Position numbers and translations under genes: made by a program. Shown in pieces: positions 8,734 to 17,210 of a stretch of DNA of 64,000 nucleotides. The notes under the pieces were generated by a model, which saw only the letters and a list, made by a program, of their open reading frames with translations, was not told the origin of the DNA and searched no databases. The stretch is from Microbacterium trichothecenolyticum (GTDB lineage Bacteria > Actinomycetota > Actinomycetes > Actinomycetales > Microbacteriaceae). The first letter of the stretch is position 1; every line of letters begins with the position of its first letter. Location: assembly GCF_030818955.1 (NCBI RefSeq), contig NZ_JAUTBF010000001.1, positions 2,666,001 through 2,730,000 on the forward strand. Reading direction: 5' to 3'.

Positions 8734-8755
8734 CGACATGCTCCGTCATATGTCG
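8734..8755. promoter_or_regulatory. Inverted repeat in the divergent LLM/sfnG promoter region
   Basis: CGACAT and ATGTCG arms separated by 10 bases lie midway between the two divergent monooxygenase starts (8691 and 8815), followed directly by TTGACC. This is a candidate operator for a regulator of both genes. No regulator gene is adjacent. Confidence 0.35.
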
Positions 8756-8814
8756 TTGACCTCTCGTGCGAGCAGTGCGAGCGTAGCCGGGTTCCGATCC
8801 GCGAGGAGGATCCC

Positions 8815-9948
8815 ATGACCGAGACCACCCCCACTCACGAGCCGTTGAAGTTCGCCTACTGGGTGCCCAACGTCAGCGGCGGCCTGGTGATCAGCTCCAT
8901 CGAGCAGCGCACCGACTGGGGCTACGACTACAACGTCAAGCTCGCGCGGACGGCCGAACGCGTCGGCTTCGAGTACGCGCTGAGCCAGGTGCGCTACGCC
9001 TCGAGCTACGGGGCCGCTCAGCAGCACGAGTCGACCTCGATCAGCCTGGCCCTGCTCCTGGCCACCGAGAAGCTCAAGGTCATCTCGGCCATCCACCCCG
9101 GGATCTGGCATCCCGCGGTCCTCGCCAAGTTCATCAACACCGCCGACCAGTTCTCCCACGGTCGTGCCGCCGTCAACGTCGTGAGCGGTTGGTTCAAGGA
9201 CGAGTACACCGACCTCGGTCTGGAGTGGCTCGAGCACGACGAGCGGTACGAGCGCGCGGCCGAGTTCATTCAGGTGCTGCGCGGTCTGTGGACCCAGGAG
9301 AAGTTCTCGTTCCACGGCAAGTACTACGACATCACCGACTTCACGCTGCGTCCGTTCCCGTACGACGTGCCCGGGCGTCCGCACCCCGAGATCTTCCAGG
9401 GCGGCAACTCGACCGCCGCACGCTTCAACGGCGGCGCCTTCTCGGACTGGTACTTCTCCAACGGCAAGGACTTCGACGGCTTCACCGAGCAGTACGACGA
9501 CGTCACCCGCATCGCCGCCGAGCACGGCCGCCGGACGCGCTTCGGCCTGAACGGCTTCGTCATCCAGCGCGACAGCCGCGCCGAGGCCGAGCAGCAGCTG
9601 CGCGAGATCATCGCGCATGCCGACGACAGCGCGGTCGAGGGTTTCCGCAAGAGCGTGCAGGAGGCGGGTAACGCCACGAAGGACAAGAAGGGCATGTGGG
9701 CCGACTCCACCTTCGATGACCTCGTGCAGTACAACGACGGTTTCCGCACGCAGCTCTTCGGCGACGCACAGCAGATCGCCGAACGGATCATCGAGTACAA
9801 GAAGCGCGGCGTCGACCTGTTCCTGCTCGGCTTCCTGCACTTCCAAGAAGAGCTCGAGACCTTCGGCGAGACGGTCATCCCGATCGTGCGCGAGCTCGAG
9901 GCAGAGCTGGAGCGGACCGGCGACCCGATCGGCGTCGCCGCGCGCTGA
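8815..9948 (+). CDS. sfnG: Dimethylsulfone monooxygenase SfnG-like
   Basis: This 377-residue LLM flavin monooxygenase matches the SfnG pattern along its whole length: LKFAYWVPNVSGGLVISSIE, QRTDWGYDYN, FEYALSQVRYASSYG, AAVNVVSGWFKDEYT, WLEHDERYERAAEF, RPHPEIFQGGNS and a C-terminal VDLFLLGFLHFQEE. SfnG converts dimethylsulfone to methanesulfinate with FMNH2 and O2 during sulfur starvation in the cytosol. A good Shine-Dalgarno (GAGGAGG) precedes the ATG at 8815. No flavin reductase gene is seen nearby, so FMNH2 must come from elsewhere. SfnG is known mainly from sulfur-limitation regulons, which fits the MetY and ABC/LLM neighbours. Confidence 0.88.
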   Translation: MTETTPTHEPLKFAYWVPNVSGGLVISSIEQRTDWGYDYNVKLARTAERVGFEYALSQVRYASSYGAAQQHESTSISLALLLATEKLKVISAIHPGIWHPAVLAKFINTADQFSHGRAAVNVVSGWFKDEYTDLGLEWLEHDERYERAAEFIQVLRGLWTQEKFSFHGKYYDITDFTLRPFPYDVPGRPHPEIFQGGNSTAARFNGGAFSDWYFSNGKDFDGFTEQYDDVTRIAAEHGRRTRFGLNGFVIQRDSRAEAEQQLREIIAHADDSAVEGFRKSVQEAGNATKDKKGMWADSTFDDLVQYNDGFRTQLFGDAQQIAERIIEYKKRGVDLFLLGFLHFQEELETFGETVIPIVRELEAELERTGDPIGVAAR

Positions 9949-10026
9949 CGTCGATGACGAGGGGGCTGGATGCCGGGGCATCGGCCTCCTCGCCCGCTCG
10001 GCGAGCTCAGGTGACGGCCGCCGTCG

Positions 10027-10032
10027 TAGGCT
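10027..10032 (+). promoter_or_regulatory. -10 element (TAGGCT) of a leaderless promoter
   Basis: TAGGCT ends 6 bases before the ATG at 10039 and no Shine-Dalgarno is present. Confidence 0.55.
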
Positions 10033-10038
10033 CGGCAT

Positions 10039-10884
10039 ATGCCCGAGACCGCATACGTGGCGCCCGATCGCAGCCGCATCGAACCGCTCGTCGTGTCCGC
10101 GCTGCGAACGGCCGGACATTGCGCGGAGCCGAAGAGCTGGCGCTGGATCGAGCACGGATCGGCGAACCTGGTCGTCCTCGCGGGCGACGTCGCCGTCCGA
10201 GTCGGTCGCACGGCGGCGGCTTCTGCGCAGTCGGTGCGGGCTCAGCAGCTCATCGACGGTCTGCCCGCCCTGCCCTTCGCCGTGCCGCGAGCCGTCGTGG
10301 ATCCGCTGTGGGATGGCGACATGGTCGCCGTCGTGCAGCGGCGGCTGGACGGCATCCCGCACCCGGGCGGTCACGGCGAACCCGCCGCGCTCGAAACACT
10401 CCTGGACGCGCTGGAAGACGCCCGGATCGCGGAGCTCGCACCGCACCTGGCCACCCCGCACGCGTTCATGGGCGCGCAGCGGTGGCACGCCGTCATGGTG
10501 GACGAGGCGATCCCTCTCCTCGCCCCTGCCGCCCGTGACGCAGCGCGACGCGCAGCCGACGCCCTCGCCGACCTCGCACCGGTCCGGCCGGTTCTCGTCC
10601 ATGGCGACCTGGCCGGTTCGAACGTGCTGTGGCACGAGGGAGCCGTCAGCGGGGTCATCGACTGGGACCTGGCGACGGCCGGCGACCCGGCCATCGACGT
10701 CGCGGCGCTCGCCGTCTGGCACGGCTGGGACGTGATCGCGCGCGTGCGACCCGCCGAGGTCGTGCGGCGGGCCCGCGTGATCGCCGCGACCCACCCGCTG
10801 CAGGTGCTCTGTTTCACGATCGTCGACAGGCGTCCCGAGCCTGAGCGTCTTCGCGCGGCAGAACGGGCGAGCGCGCGCATGTGA
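10039..10884 (+). CDS. Aminoglycoside phosphotransferase-fold (APH) kinase
   Basis: This 281-residue protein of the APH/choline kinase family has the catalytic Brenner motif VLVHGDLAGSNVLWH and the metal-binding IDWDLATAGDPAIDVA, both about residues 190-220, and an N-terminal lobe with VAVRVG as the ATP-lysine region, where Arg replaces Lys. It would phosphorylate a small hydroxylated molecule; the family includes antibiotic, choline, homoserine and sugar kinases. Position between two sulfur-metabolism units does not specify the substrate. The start follows a leaderless -10 box. Confidence 0.8.
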   Translation: MPETAYVAPDRSRIEPLVVSALRTAGHCAEPKSWRWIEHGSANLVVLAGDVAVRVGRTAAASAQSVRAQQLIDGLPALPFAVPRAVVDPLWDGDMVAVVQRRLDGIPHPGGHGEPAALETLLDALEDARIAELAPHLATPHAFMGAQRWHAVMVDEAIPLLAPAARDAARRAADALADLAPVRPVLVHGDLAGSNVLWHEGAVSGVIDWDLATAGDPAIDVAALAVWHGWDVIARVRPAEVVRRARVIAATHPLQVLCFTIVDRRPEPERLRAAERASARM

Positions 10885-10981
10885 CAGCGAATATGACGAG
10901 GTGTGTCGCCCCGAGATGCGCGGATTCTCGGCCTGGGCTGGACTGATTCCCACCTCGCCCACAGCACACCCGGGAGTACCC

Positions 10982-12646
10982 ATGCCCCTGCCCCGCCCTC
11001 TTCGCCGCGTCGCGCTCGCCGCGACCGCCGCGGTCGCCGCCGCGGCCCTGCTCGCCGGATGCTCGGCCGGGGGCGCATCCTCCGGCGCTTCCGTCAACGC
11101 GGAGCCCGTGACCGGCGGAACGCTCACCTACCTCGAGCCGCAGACGTGGACGACGCTGTACCCGCCGTCCGCCGGTTTCTACCCCAACGGCGGCATCGTC
11201 AACAACATCACCGATCGTCTGCTCTACCAGGATCCCGCCACGCTCGAGCTGCAGCCGTGGATCGCGACCGCTCTTCCCGAGGTGAACGAGGATGCCACGC
11301 AGTACACGTTCACGATCCGCGAGGGCGTGACGTACTCCGACGGCACTGCGCTGGACGCCGCCAACGTGGTGGCGAACATCGACCTGTTCGGCAAGGGCGA
11401 CTCGAGCCGTAAGCTCACCCAGTCCGAGGCGATCAACAACTACGACCACGGCGAGGTCGTCGACGCGACCACGGTCCGCTTCTTCTTCACCGCTCCCTCC
11501 CCCGGGTTCGCCCAGGCGGTGTCGACCATCAACTCCGGTCTCGTCTCGAACTCGACCCTGGCCAAGACAGCCGAGACCTTCGGCCCCGGCAACGCCACCA
11601 CCGTGATCGGCTCGGGTCCGTTCGTGATCGCCGCCGAAGAGGTCGGCACGAAGATCACGCTGAAGGCCCGCGACGACTACGACTGGGCGCCCCCGTCGCG
11701 CGAGCACCAGGGCCGGCCCTACCTCGACGGCATCGACCTGATCGTCGCCGCCGAAGACAGCGTTCGGGTCGGCACGGTCGTGGCGGGTCAGGCGGATGCC
11801 GCGCGCCAGATCGAGGCGCCCGATGAGGCGCAGTTCGCGGCCCCCGGTCTGGCACTGGTCGCCGCTTCGACCAACGGCGTGAACAACGGCCTGAGCTTCC
11901 GGTTCCGCAACCCGCTGCTGGCCGACATCCGCGTGCGACAGGCGATCATCGCCGGCATCGACCGCCAGGACATCGTCGACACCCTCTTCACCGCGAACTA
12001 CCCGCTCGCCACCGGTGCGCTCGCCAAGACCGCGCTCGGTTACACCGACACCTCCTCGTTCTACGCGTACGACCCCGTGAAGGCCGCAGCGCTCCTCGAC
12101 GAGGCGGGATGGGTGCCCGGAGCCGATGGCATCCGGGTCAAAGACGGTCAGCGTCTGGCGATCGCGTTCAACGAGGCGCTTCCTCAGCCCCGTTCGGCCG
12201 AGGTCGTCACGATCATCCAGGAGCAGCTCGCGAAGCTCGGCATCGAGGTGTCGCTGACCCCCGGCGACATGGCCGCCCAGACCGCCGCCTCCCTCGACGA
12301 GAACATCGTGCAGGTGTACCACTCGATGGTCGGTCGCGCCGACTTCGACGTCTTGAAGTCGCAGTACTTCTCGAAGAACCGCAACACGCTGCTCAACCTG
12401 CACCGCGCCGACGGTTCGATCGGCGACTCGCAGCTCGACACCCTGCTCGCGGCGATCGCCTCGACCCCCACGGCCGAGGGCCGCACCGCCGCCTCGGCCG
12501 CCGCCCAGCAGTATCTCGCCGAGCAGGCGTACATCCTGCCGATCTTCGAGGAACCGCAGGTGTTCGGCCTCCGCGGTGATGTGAAGGGCTTCCACACCGA
12601 GTCGGTGGGCCGTCCGAGCTTCGCCGAGGTGTGGCTGGACCGCTGA
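10982..12646 (+). CDS. ABC transporter substrate-binding lipoprotein (SBP_bac_5; KPN_01854-like)
   Basis: This 554-residue exported lipoprotein has a twin-basic N-region, a hydrophobic stretch ALAATAAVAAAALLAG and lipobox LAGC, so Cys would be lipidated and the protein tethered outside the membrane. The mature part is a family-5 (peptide/nickel/opine) binding protein: GGTLTYLEPQTWTTLYP, YTFTIREGVTYSDGTALDAA, and RQAIIAGIDRQDIV. The start is the ATG immediately before the signal peptide. It opens a six-gene operon whose downstream LLM monooxygenase and CMD protein match the KPN_01854/01858-Avi_7169/7170 gene set. The ligand is probably an organosulfur compound, by inference. Confidence 0.9.
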   Translation: MPLPRPLRRVALAATAAVAAAALLAGCSAGGASSGASVNAEPVTGGTLTYLEPQTWTTLYPPSAGFYPNGGIVNNITDRLLYQDPATLELQPWIATALPEVNEDATQYTFTIREGVTYSDGTALDAANVVANIDLFGKGDSSRKLTQSEAINNYDHGEVVDATTVRFFFTAPSPGFAQAVSTINSGLVSNSTLAKTAETFGPGNATTVIGSGPFVIAAEEVGTKITLKARDDYDWAPPSREHQGRPYLDGIDLIVAAEDSVRVGTVVAGQADAARQIEAPDEAQFAAPGLALVAASTNGVNNGLSFRFRNPLLADIRVRQAIIAGIDRQDIVDTLFTANYPLATGALAKTALGYTDTSSFYAYDPVKAAALLDEAGWVPGADGIRVKDGQRLAIAFNEALPQPRSAEVVTIIQEQLAKLGIEVSLTPGDMAAQTAASLDENIVQVYHSMVGRADFDVLKSQYFSKNRNTLLNLHRADGSIGDSQLDTLLAAIASTPTAEGRTAASAAAQQYLAEQAYILPIFEEPQVFGLRGDVKGFHTESVGRPSFAEVWLDR

Positions 12647-12654
12647 TTCCGCGC

Positions 12655-12686
12655 GGGGCCGGTCCCTCCTCCGAGAGGCCGGCCCC
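12655..12686 (+). terminator. GC-rich hairpin between binding-protein and permease genes (attenuator?)
   Basis: GGGGCCGG (12655-12662) pairs with CCGGCCCC (12679-12686) right after the substrate-binding-protein stop. More complementary GGCCGG blocks follow up to about 12715, and no T-tract is present. Such hairpins often stabilise the binding-protein mRNA and reduce read-through into permease genes. Confidence 0.4.
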
Positions 12687-12740
12687 CTCCCGCGACGGGC
12701 CGGTCGACGGGCCGGCTCCCCTCTCCGCGAAGGATCCCCG

Positions 12741-13670
12741 ATGACCTACGTGCTGCGCCGCCTGGGACAGGCGGCTGTGGTGTTGCTGTTGGCCTACACC
12801 GTGGCGTACGTGCTGCTCGCAGCCCTCCCCGGCGATGCCGTCGTCGCGCGGTTCGCGAGCCCTGAGCTCGGCCTGTCGCCCGAACAGCTCTCTGTCATCC
12901 GCGAGGCGTACGGCTTCGACCGGCCGCTGTGGGAGCGCTACCTGGAGTCGGTGTTCGCGTTCGTGCGCGGTGACTTCGGGTACTCGGTGCAGACGGGGGC
13001 GTCGGTCTCGACGCTGCTCGCCACCGCGCTGCCCTCGTCACTGGTGCTCGCGGCGTGGGGCCTGGGCGCCGCGATCCTCCTGGCGGTGGGCATCGCGGTG
13101 ACGGCGACGTTCGGACCGCGCGTCATCCGCCGCGGATTCCGGTCGCTGCCGCCGCTGTTCGTCTCGATCCCCGTGTTCTTCGTCGGCATCGTGCTGATCC
13201 AGGTGTTCTCGTTCCGCCTCGGACTCATCCCCGTGATCAACGCCACCCCCGTGCAAGCCCTCATCCTTCCCGTCGCCACCCTCGCGATCCCGCTCTCGGC
13301 ACCGCTCGCCCAGGTGCTCATCCGCAGCATCGACGAGGTGCGCGCCCAGCCGTTCGTCACCGTGGTCCGCGCGCGCGGTGCCTCGACGTCGTGGCTGCTC
13401 TGGCGCAACGTCGCCCGCAACGCCGTGCTGCCCGCCCTGACGATGGCGGGCCTGATCTTCGGCGAACTCGTCGGCGGTGCGGTCGTGACCGAGAGTGTCT
13501 TCGGACGCGCCGGCGTGGGACAGCTCACCGCGCAGGCGGTCGCCGCACGCGATGCGCCCGTGCTGCTGGCGGTGGTCGTGTTCTCGGCGTTCGCCTTCGT
13601 CATCATCAACCTTCTGGTCGATCTCGCCTACCCGGTGCTCGACCCCCGCCTGCGAGGAGCCCGCCGATGA
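12741..13670 (+). CDS. ABC transporter permease (DppB/OppB-like)
   Basis: This 309-residue membrane protein has six predicted helices, beginning MTYVLRRLGQAAVVLLLAYT. The EAA-type cytoplasmic loop (VVRARGASTSWLLWRNVARNAV region) contacts the ATPase, and the N-terminal ectodomain (LPGDAVVARF, LSPEQLSVIREAYGFDRPLW) is typical of the OppB family. It pairs with the next permease (4-bp ATGA overlap) to form the channel for the lipoprotein's ligand. GGATCC-like spacing before the ATG leaves only a weak Shine-Dalgarno (GAAGG). Confidence 0.93.
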   Translation: MTYVLRRLGQAAVVLLLAYTVAYVLLAALPGDAVVARFASPELGLSPEQLSVIREAYGFDRPLWERYLESVFAFVRGDFGYSVQTGASVSTLLATALPSSLVLAAWGLGAAILLAVGIAVTATFGPRVIRRGFRSLPPLFVSIPVFFVGIVLIQVFSFRLGLIPVINATPVQALILPVATLAIPLSAPLAQVLIRSIDEVRAQPFVTVVRARGASTSWLLWRNVARNAVLPALTMAGLIFGELVGGAVVTESVFGRAGVGQLTAQAVAARDAPVLLAVVVFSAFAFVIINLLVDLAYPVLDPRLRGARR

Positions 13671-14530
13671 CCGGTACCGCCGCCGCCCTGATGACGGACC
13701 CCGTCGCCCCCGCGCGCGCCGACCGGTGGCGTCGGCGCCCGGCTCTCGGCATCCTGTTCTCGCTGCTCGTGCTCGCCGTCGCGATCGCGTGGGCGCTCGT
13801 GCCGTGGCTGTTCGCCCCGGGCGACCCGACCGCGGGCGTCGGTACGCAGGCTCTTCAGCCGCCGAGCGCGGAGCACTGGTTCGGAACGGATGCCACGGGC
13901 CGGGACCTCTACACGCGTGTGGTGCACGGGGCGTCGCAGTCGCTCCTCGGCGCCGTGATCGCGGTGGGCGTGGGCTTCGTCGCGGGAACCGCCATCGGCG
14001 TCATCGCGGGCTCGCGGCCGGGACCCGTCGACGACACGCTCATGCGCGGCGTCGACGTGCTGCTCGCGATCCCCGGGCTGCTGCTGTCGCTCAGCATCAT
14101 CATCCTGCTCGGCTTCGGCACGGCCAACGCGGCGCTCGCCGTGGGCGTCACCTCGATCGCGGCGTTCGCGCGCCTCGCGCGCTCCCAAGTGGTGAGCGTG
14201 CGGGTGAGCGACTTCGTCGAGGCCGCGTTCGGCAGCGGCGGCACCTTCTGGACGGTGCTGTGGCGGCACGTCCTGCCCAACTCCCTCACCGCGGTGCTCG
14301 CGCTCGCCGCTCTGCAGTTCGGCTCGGCCGTGCTGCAGATCGCGACGCTCGGCTTCCTCGGGTACGGCGCTCCCCCGCCGACGCCCGAGTGGGGCCTGCT
14401 GGTGTCGGAGGGGCGCAACTACATCGCCACCGCGTGGTGGCTCACGACGCTGCCCGGCATCGTGATCGCGCTCGTCGTGCTCTCGGCCAACCGGCTGAGC
14501 GGCGCCATCCGCCGAGGAGGCACCCCGTGA
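13667..14530 (+). CDS. ABC transporter permease (DppC/OppC-like)
   Basis: This 287-residue second permease has an N-terminal helix (LGILFSLLVLAVAIAWALVP), the OppC-family signature EHWFGTDATGRDLYTRVVHG, and the EAA loop (VVSVRVSDFVEAAFGSGG ... VLWRHVLPNSL). Start ATG 13667 overlaps the previous stop. The frame is open upstream for several hundred bases, but that part is out of frame with the real DppB-like gene. The stop overlaps the GTG of the ATPase gene (GTGA). Confidence 0.93.
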   Translation: MTGTAAALMTDPVAPARADRWRRRPALGILFSLLVLAVAIAWALVPWLFAPGDPTAGVGTQALQPPSAEHWFGTDATGRDLYTRVVHGASQSLLGAVIAVGVGFVAGTAIGVIAGSRPGPVDDTLMRGVDVLLAIPGLLLSLSIIILLGFGTANAALAVGVTSIAAFARLARSQVVSVRVSDFVEAAFGSGGTFWTVLWRHVLPNSLTAVLALAALQFGSAVLQIATLGFLGYGAPPPTPEWGLLVSEGRNYIATAWWLTTLPGIVIALVVLSANRLSGAIRRGGTP

Positions 14531-16167
14531 CCGGCTCGCTTCTCGACATCCGCGGTGTGACCGTCGACTACGTCACCGATCGCGGCCGCCACACCGCGGT
14601 GCGCGACGTCTCGCTCACGGTCGGTCCCGGCCGTGTCACGGCGCTCGTCGGAGAGTCGGGCTCGGGCAAGTCCACCCTCGGCCAGGCCGTGCTGGGGCTT
14701 CTCCCGAGCGCCGCGCGGGTGGCATCCGGGAGCATCCGTCTGGGCGATCTCGAGCTGCTCGGGCTTTCCGAGCGGCGTCTGCGGACCCTGCGCGGGGCGC
14801 GCATCGGGCTCGTGCCGCAGGATCCGACCGGCTCTCTCAACCCCGTGCGGACAGTGGGCGCGAGCATCGCCGAGACCTTCCGCGTGCACGGCGACCGCGA
14901 CCACGCGAAGATCCGCCGTCGCGTTCTCGAACTGCTCGAGCGCGTCGGCATCGACGACCCCGCCACCCGCGCCCGACAGTTCCCGCACGAACTGTCGGGC
15001 GGCATGAAGCAACGCGTGCTCATCGCCTCGGCGATCGCGCTCGAGCCCGATCTCATCGTCGCCGACGAACCCACGAGCGCCCTCGATGTGACGGTGCAGA
15101 AGACCGTGCTCGACCTCATCGACAACCTCCGTCGCGAGAGCGGAACGGGCGTGCTGCTCATCACGCACGACCTCGCGGTGGCGGCCGACCGCGCCGACGA
15201 CGTGGTCGTGCTGCGCGGGGGCACCGTACAGGAGACGGGCCGTGCCGCCGACGTGCTCGCGCATCCCACGGCGGACTACACGCGCACCCTTCTCGCCGAC
15301 GCGCCCTCGCTGTCGAGCGTGGTCGAGCGACGGGTTCCGGATGCCACGACCGCCCGGCCCCTCATCGAGGTGGAGGGTCTGCGTCGGGAGTACGCGCGCC
15401 GCGGGGCCGAGCCCTTCGTCGCGGTCGACGATGTGTCGTTCACGGTCGCGGCGGGCACGACGCACGCGCTCGTGGGCGAGTCCGGCTCGGGCAAGACCAC
15501 CACGGGTCGGGCGATCGCCGGCTTCCAGCGGCCGACGGCCGGGACCGTTCGCGTCGACGGGATCGATGTCACGGCGCTGTCGGGCCGGGGGCTGCGCGAC
15601 TACCGCCGCACCGTGCAGCTCGTGTACCAGAACCCCCTGGCATCCCTCGATCCGCGCCAGCGCGTGGGGCGGGCGATCGAGGAGCCGCTGCGCAACTTCG
15701 GGCTGGGCGACGCTTCGGCGCGCCAGCAGCGCGTGCGGCACCAGCTCGAGCAGGTCGCCCTCGACCCTGCCCTCGCCTCGCGCTATCCGGCCGAGTTGTC
15801 GGGCGGGCAACGTCAGCGCGTCGCGATCGCCCGAGCCCTCGTGCTCGATCCGCGGGTCGTCGTGCTCGACGAGGCCGTGTCGGCGCTCGACGTGACCGTG
15901 CAGGCGCAGATCCTGCGTCTTCTCGCCCGGTTGCAGGAAGAACTGGGTCTGACCTACCTGTTCATCTCGCACGATCTGGCCGTCGTGCGTCAGATCGCGG
16001 ATACCGTATCGGTGCTGCGCCGCGGGCGACAGGTCGAGACCGGCCCCGTCGAGTGCGTGTTCAGCGATCCGCGCAGCGATGACACCCGGCGGTTGCTCGC
16101 GGCTATTCCGGGAACGGCATACAACGACGAGACGGCCCACGGGGCGGAAACGGAGGCCACGCGATGA
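14527..16167 (+). CDS. Dual ABC ATPase (fused DppD-DppF-type)
   Basis: This 546-residue protein contains two complete nucleotide-binding domains. The first has Walker A VGESGSGKST near residues 42-51, signature LSGGMKQR and Walker B LIVADEPTSALD. The second (from about residue 280) has GESGSGKTT, LSGGQRQR and VVVLDEAVSALD; Ala-Val replaces Pro-Thr after the Asp-Glu. Each domain ends with a short peptide-transporter C-terminal tail (HPTADYTRTLLADAP; DPRSDDTRRLLAAIPG). One polypeptide therefore powers the importer instead of the usual DppD plus DppF. The GTG start is fixed by a 4-bp overlap with the permease. Confidence 0.93.
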   Translation: MTGSLLDIRGVTVDYVTDRGRHTAVRDVSLTVGPGRVTALVGESGSGKSTLGQAVLGLLPSAARVASGSIRLGDLELLGLSERRLRTLRGARIGLVPQDPTGSLNPVRTVGASIAETFRVHGDRDHAKIRRRVLELLERVGIDDPATRARQFPHELSGGMKQRVLIASAIALEPDLIVADEPTSALDVTVQKTVLDLIDNLRRESGTGVLLITHDLAVAADRADDVVVLRGGTVQETGRAADVLAHPTADYTRTLLADAPSLSSVVERRVPDATTARPLIEVEGLRREYARRGAEPFVAVDDVSFTVAAGTTHALVGESGSGKTTTGRAIAGFQRPTAGTVRVDGIDVTALSGRGLRDYRRTVQLVYQNPLASLDPRQRVGRAIEEPLRNFGLGDASARQQRVRHQLEQVALDPALASRYPAELSGGQRQRVAIARALVLDPRVVVLDEAVSALDVTVQAQILRLLARLQEELGLTYLFISHDLAVVRQIADTVSVLRRGRQVETGPVECVFSDPRSDDTRRLLAAIPGTAYNDETAHGAETEATR

Positions 16168-17210
16168 GCGGCGCGAGACTCGGATTCTTCACACGACTCC
16201 TGGATGCCGGAACCGACAGCGAGCGGTACCGCCGGGCGCTCGCGCAGGTCCGCGCCGCAGAGCAGCACGGCTTCGCCTCGCTCTGGATCGCGCAGCACCA
16301 CTTCGACCGTGACGAGGGCGGACTGCCTTCCCCCTTCCCGTTCCTCGCCGCTGCCGCCGTGCAGACCGAGCGCATCGCGCTGGGGACCGGGATCGTGACC
16401 CTGCCCATCGACGACCCCGTGCGAGTCGCCGAAGACGCCGCGGTCGTGAACGCGCTGAGCGGGGGCCGCGTGCAACTCGGCATCGGCACGGGCGGCACGC
16501 CCTCCTCGTTCGCGGCCTTCGGCCGATCCTCGGATGAGCGTCGATCGATTCAGGCCGAGCACGTCGAGGTGCTGCGCGACGCGTTCGGTGGGCGCGGTAT
16601 CCGGGGCACGGCGTCGGTGCTCAACCCGCCGGCCCCCGACCTCGCGGTGCGCCTGTGGCAGGCGACGTTCTCGGTCGAGGGCGGCCGTCGAGCCGGTCTC
16701 GACGGCGATGGACTGCTCCTCTCGCGCACGCAGCCGAAGGAACCGGGGCAGTCGTTGCACGATGTGCAGCTGCCGATCATCGAGGCCTATCTCGAGGCGC
16801 TTCCCGCGGGCGTCGAGCCGCGTATCCTCGCGTCGCGGACGGCTGTCGTCGTCGACCCCGCCGATCTCGACGAGGCGTGGCGCGCGGCAGACCCCGGCCT
16901 CCGCCGCCTCGCGCGGACCTTCCTCAAGCAGGACGGCGCGGGCGATGTGCGCGACATCGCCCGACTGACCGACACGCACCTCGGCACGGTCGACGAGGTC
17001 GTCGCCTCGCTCGAGACCGATCTCACCCTCGGACGGGCGACCGACGTCGCCTTCCAGGTGCACTCCGTCGACCCGTCGCACGAGATCACCCTGCGCTCGA
17101 TCGAGTTGCTCGCGACGAGCGTCGCGCCTCGCCTCGGCCTGCGCACGGGCGCCGAAGCCGCCGCCGAACTGCAGAACCTGACCGCCCAGACCACAGGAGT
17201 ACCCGCATGA
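16164..17210 (+). CDS. LLM-class FMN-dependent monooxygenase, KPN_01858-like
   Basis: This 348-residue luciferase-like flavoprotein shows LGFFTRLLDAGTDSERYRRA, HGFASLWIAQHHFDRDEGGL with the active-site His pair, ERIALGTGIVTLPIDDPVRV, and GGRVQLGIGTGGTPSSF. This matches the putative FMN-dependent monooxygenase family that accompanies KPN_01854-type importers. It probably oxidises the imported compound in the cytosol, for example breaking a C-S or C-N bond. ATG 16164 overlaps the ATPase stop (ATGA). Confidence 0.87.
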   Translation: MSGARLGFFTRLLDAGTDSERYRRALAQVRAAEQHGFASLWIAQHHFDRDEGGLPSPFPFLAAAAVQTERIALGTGIVTLPIDDPVRVAEDAAVVNALSGGRVQLGIGTGGTPSSFAAFGRSSDERRSIQAEHVEVLRDAFGGRGIRGTASVLNPPAPDLAVRLWQATFSVEGGRRAGLDGDGLLLSRTQPKEPGQSLHDVQLPIIEAYLEALPAGVEPRILASRTAVVVDPADLDEAWRAADPGLRRLARTFLKQDGAGDVRDIARLTDTHLGTVDEVVASLETDLTLGRATDVAFQVHSVDPSHEITLRSIELLATSVAPRLGLRTGAEAAAELQNLTAQTTGVPA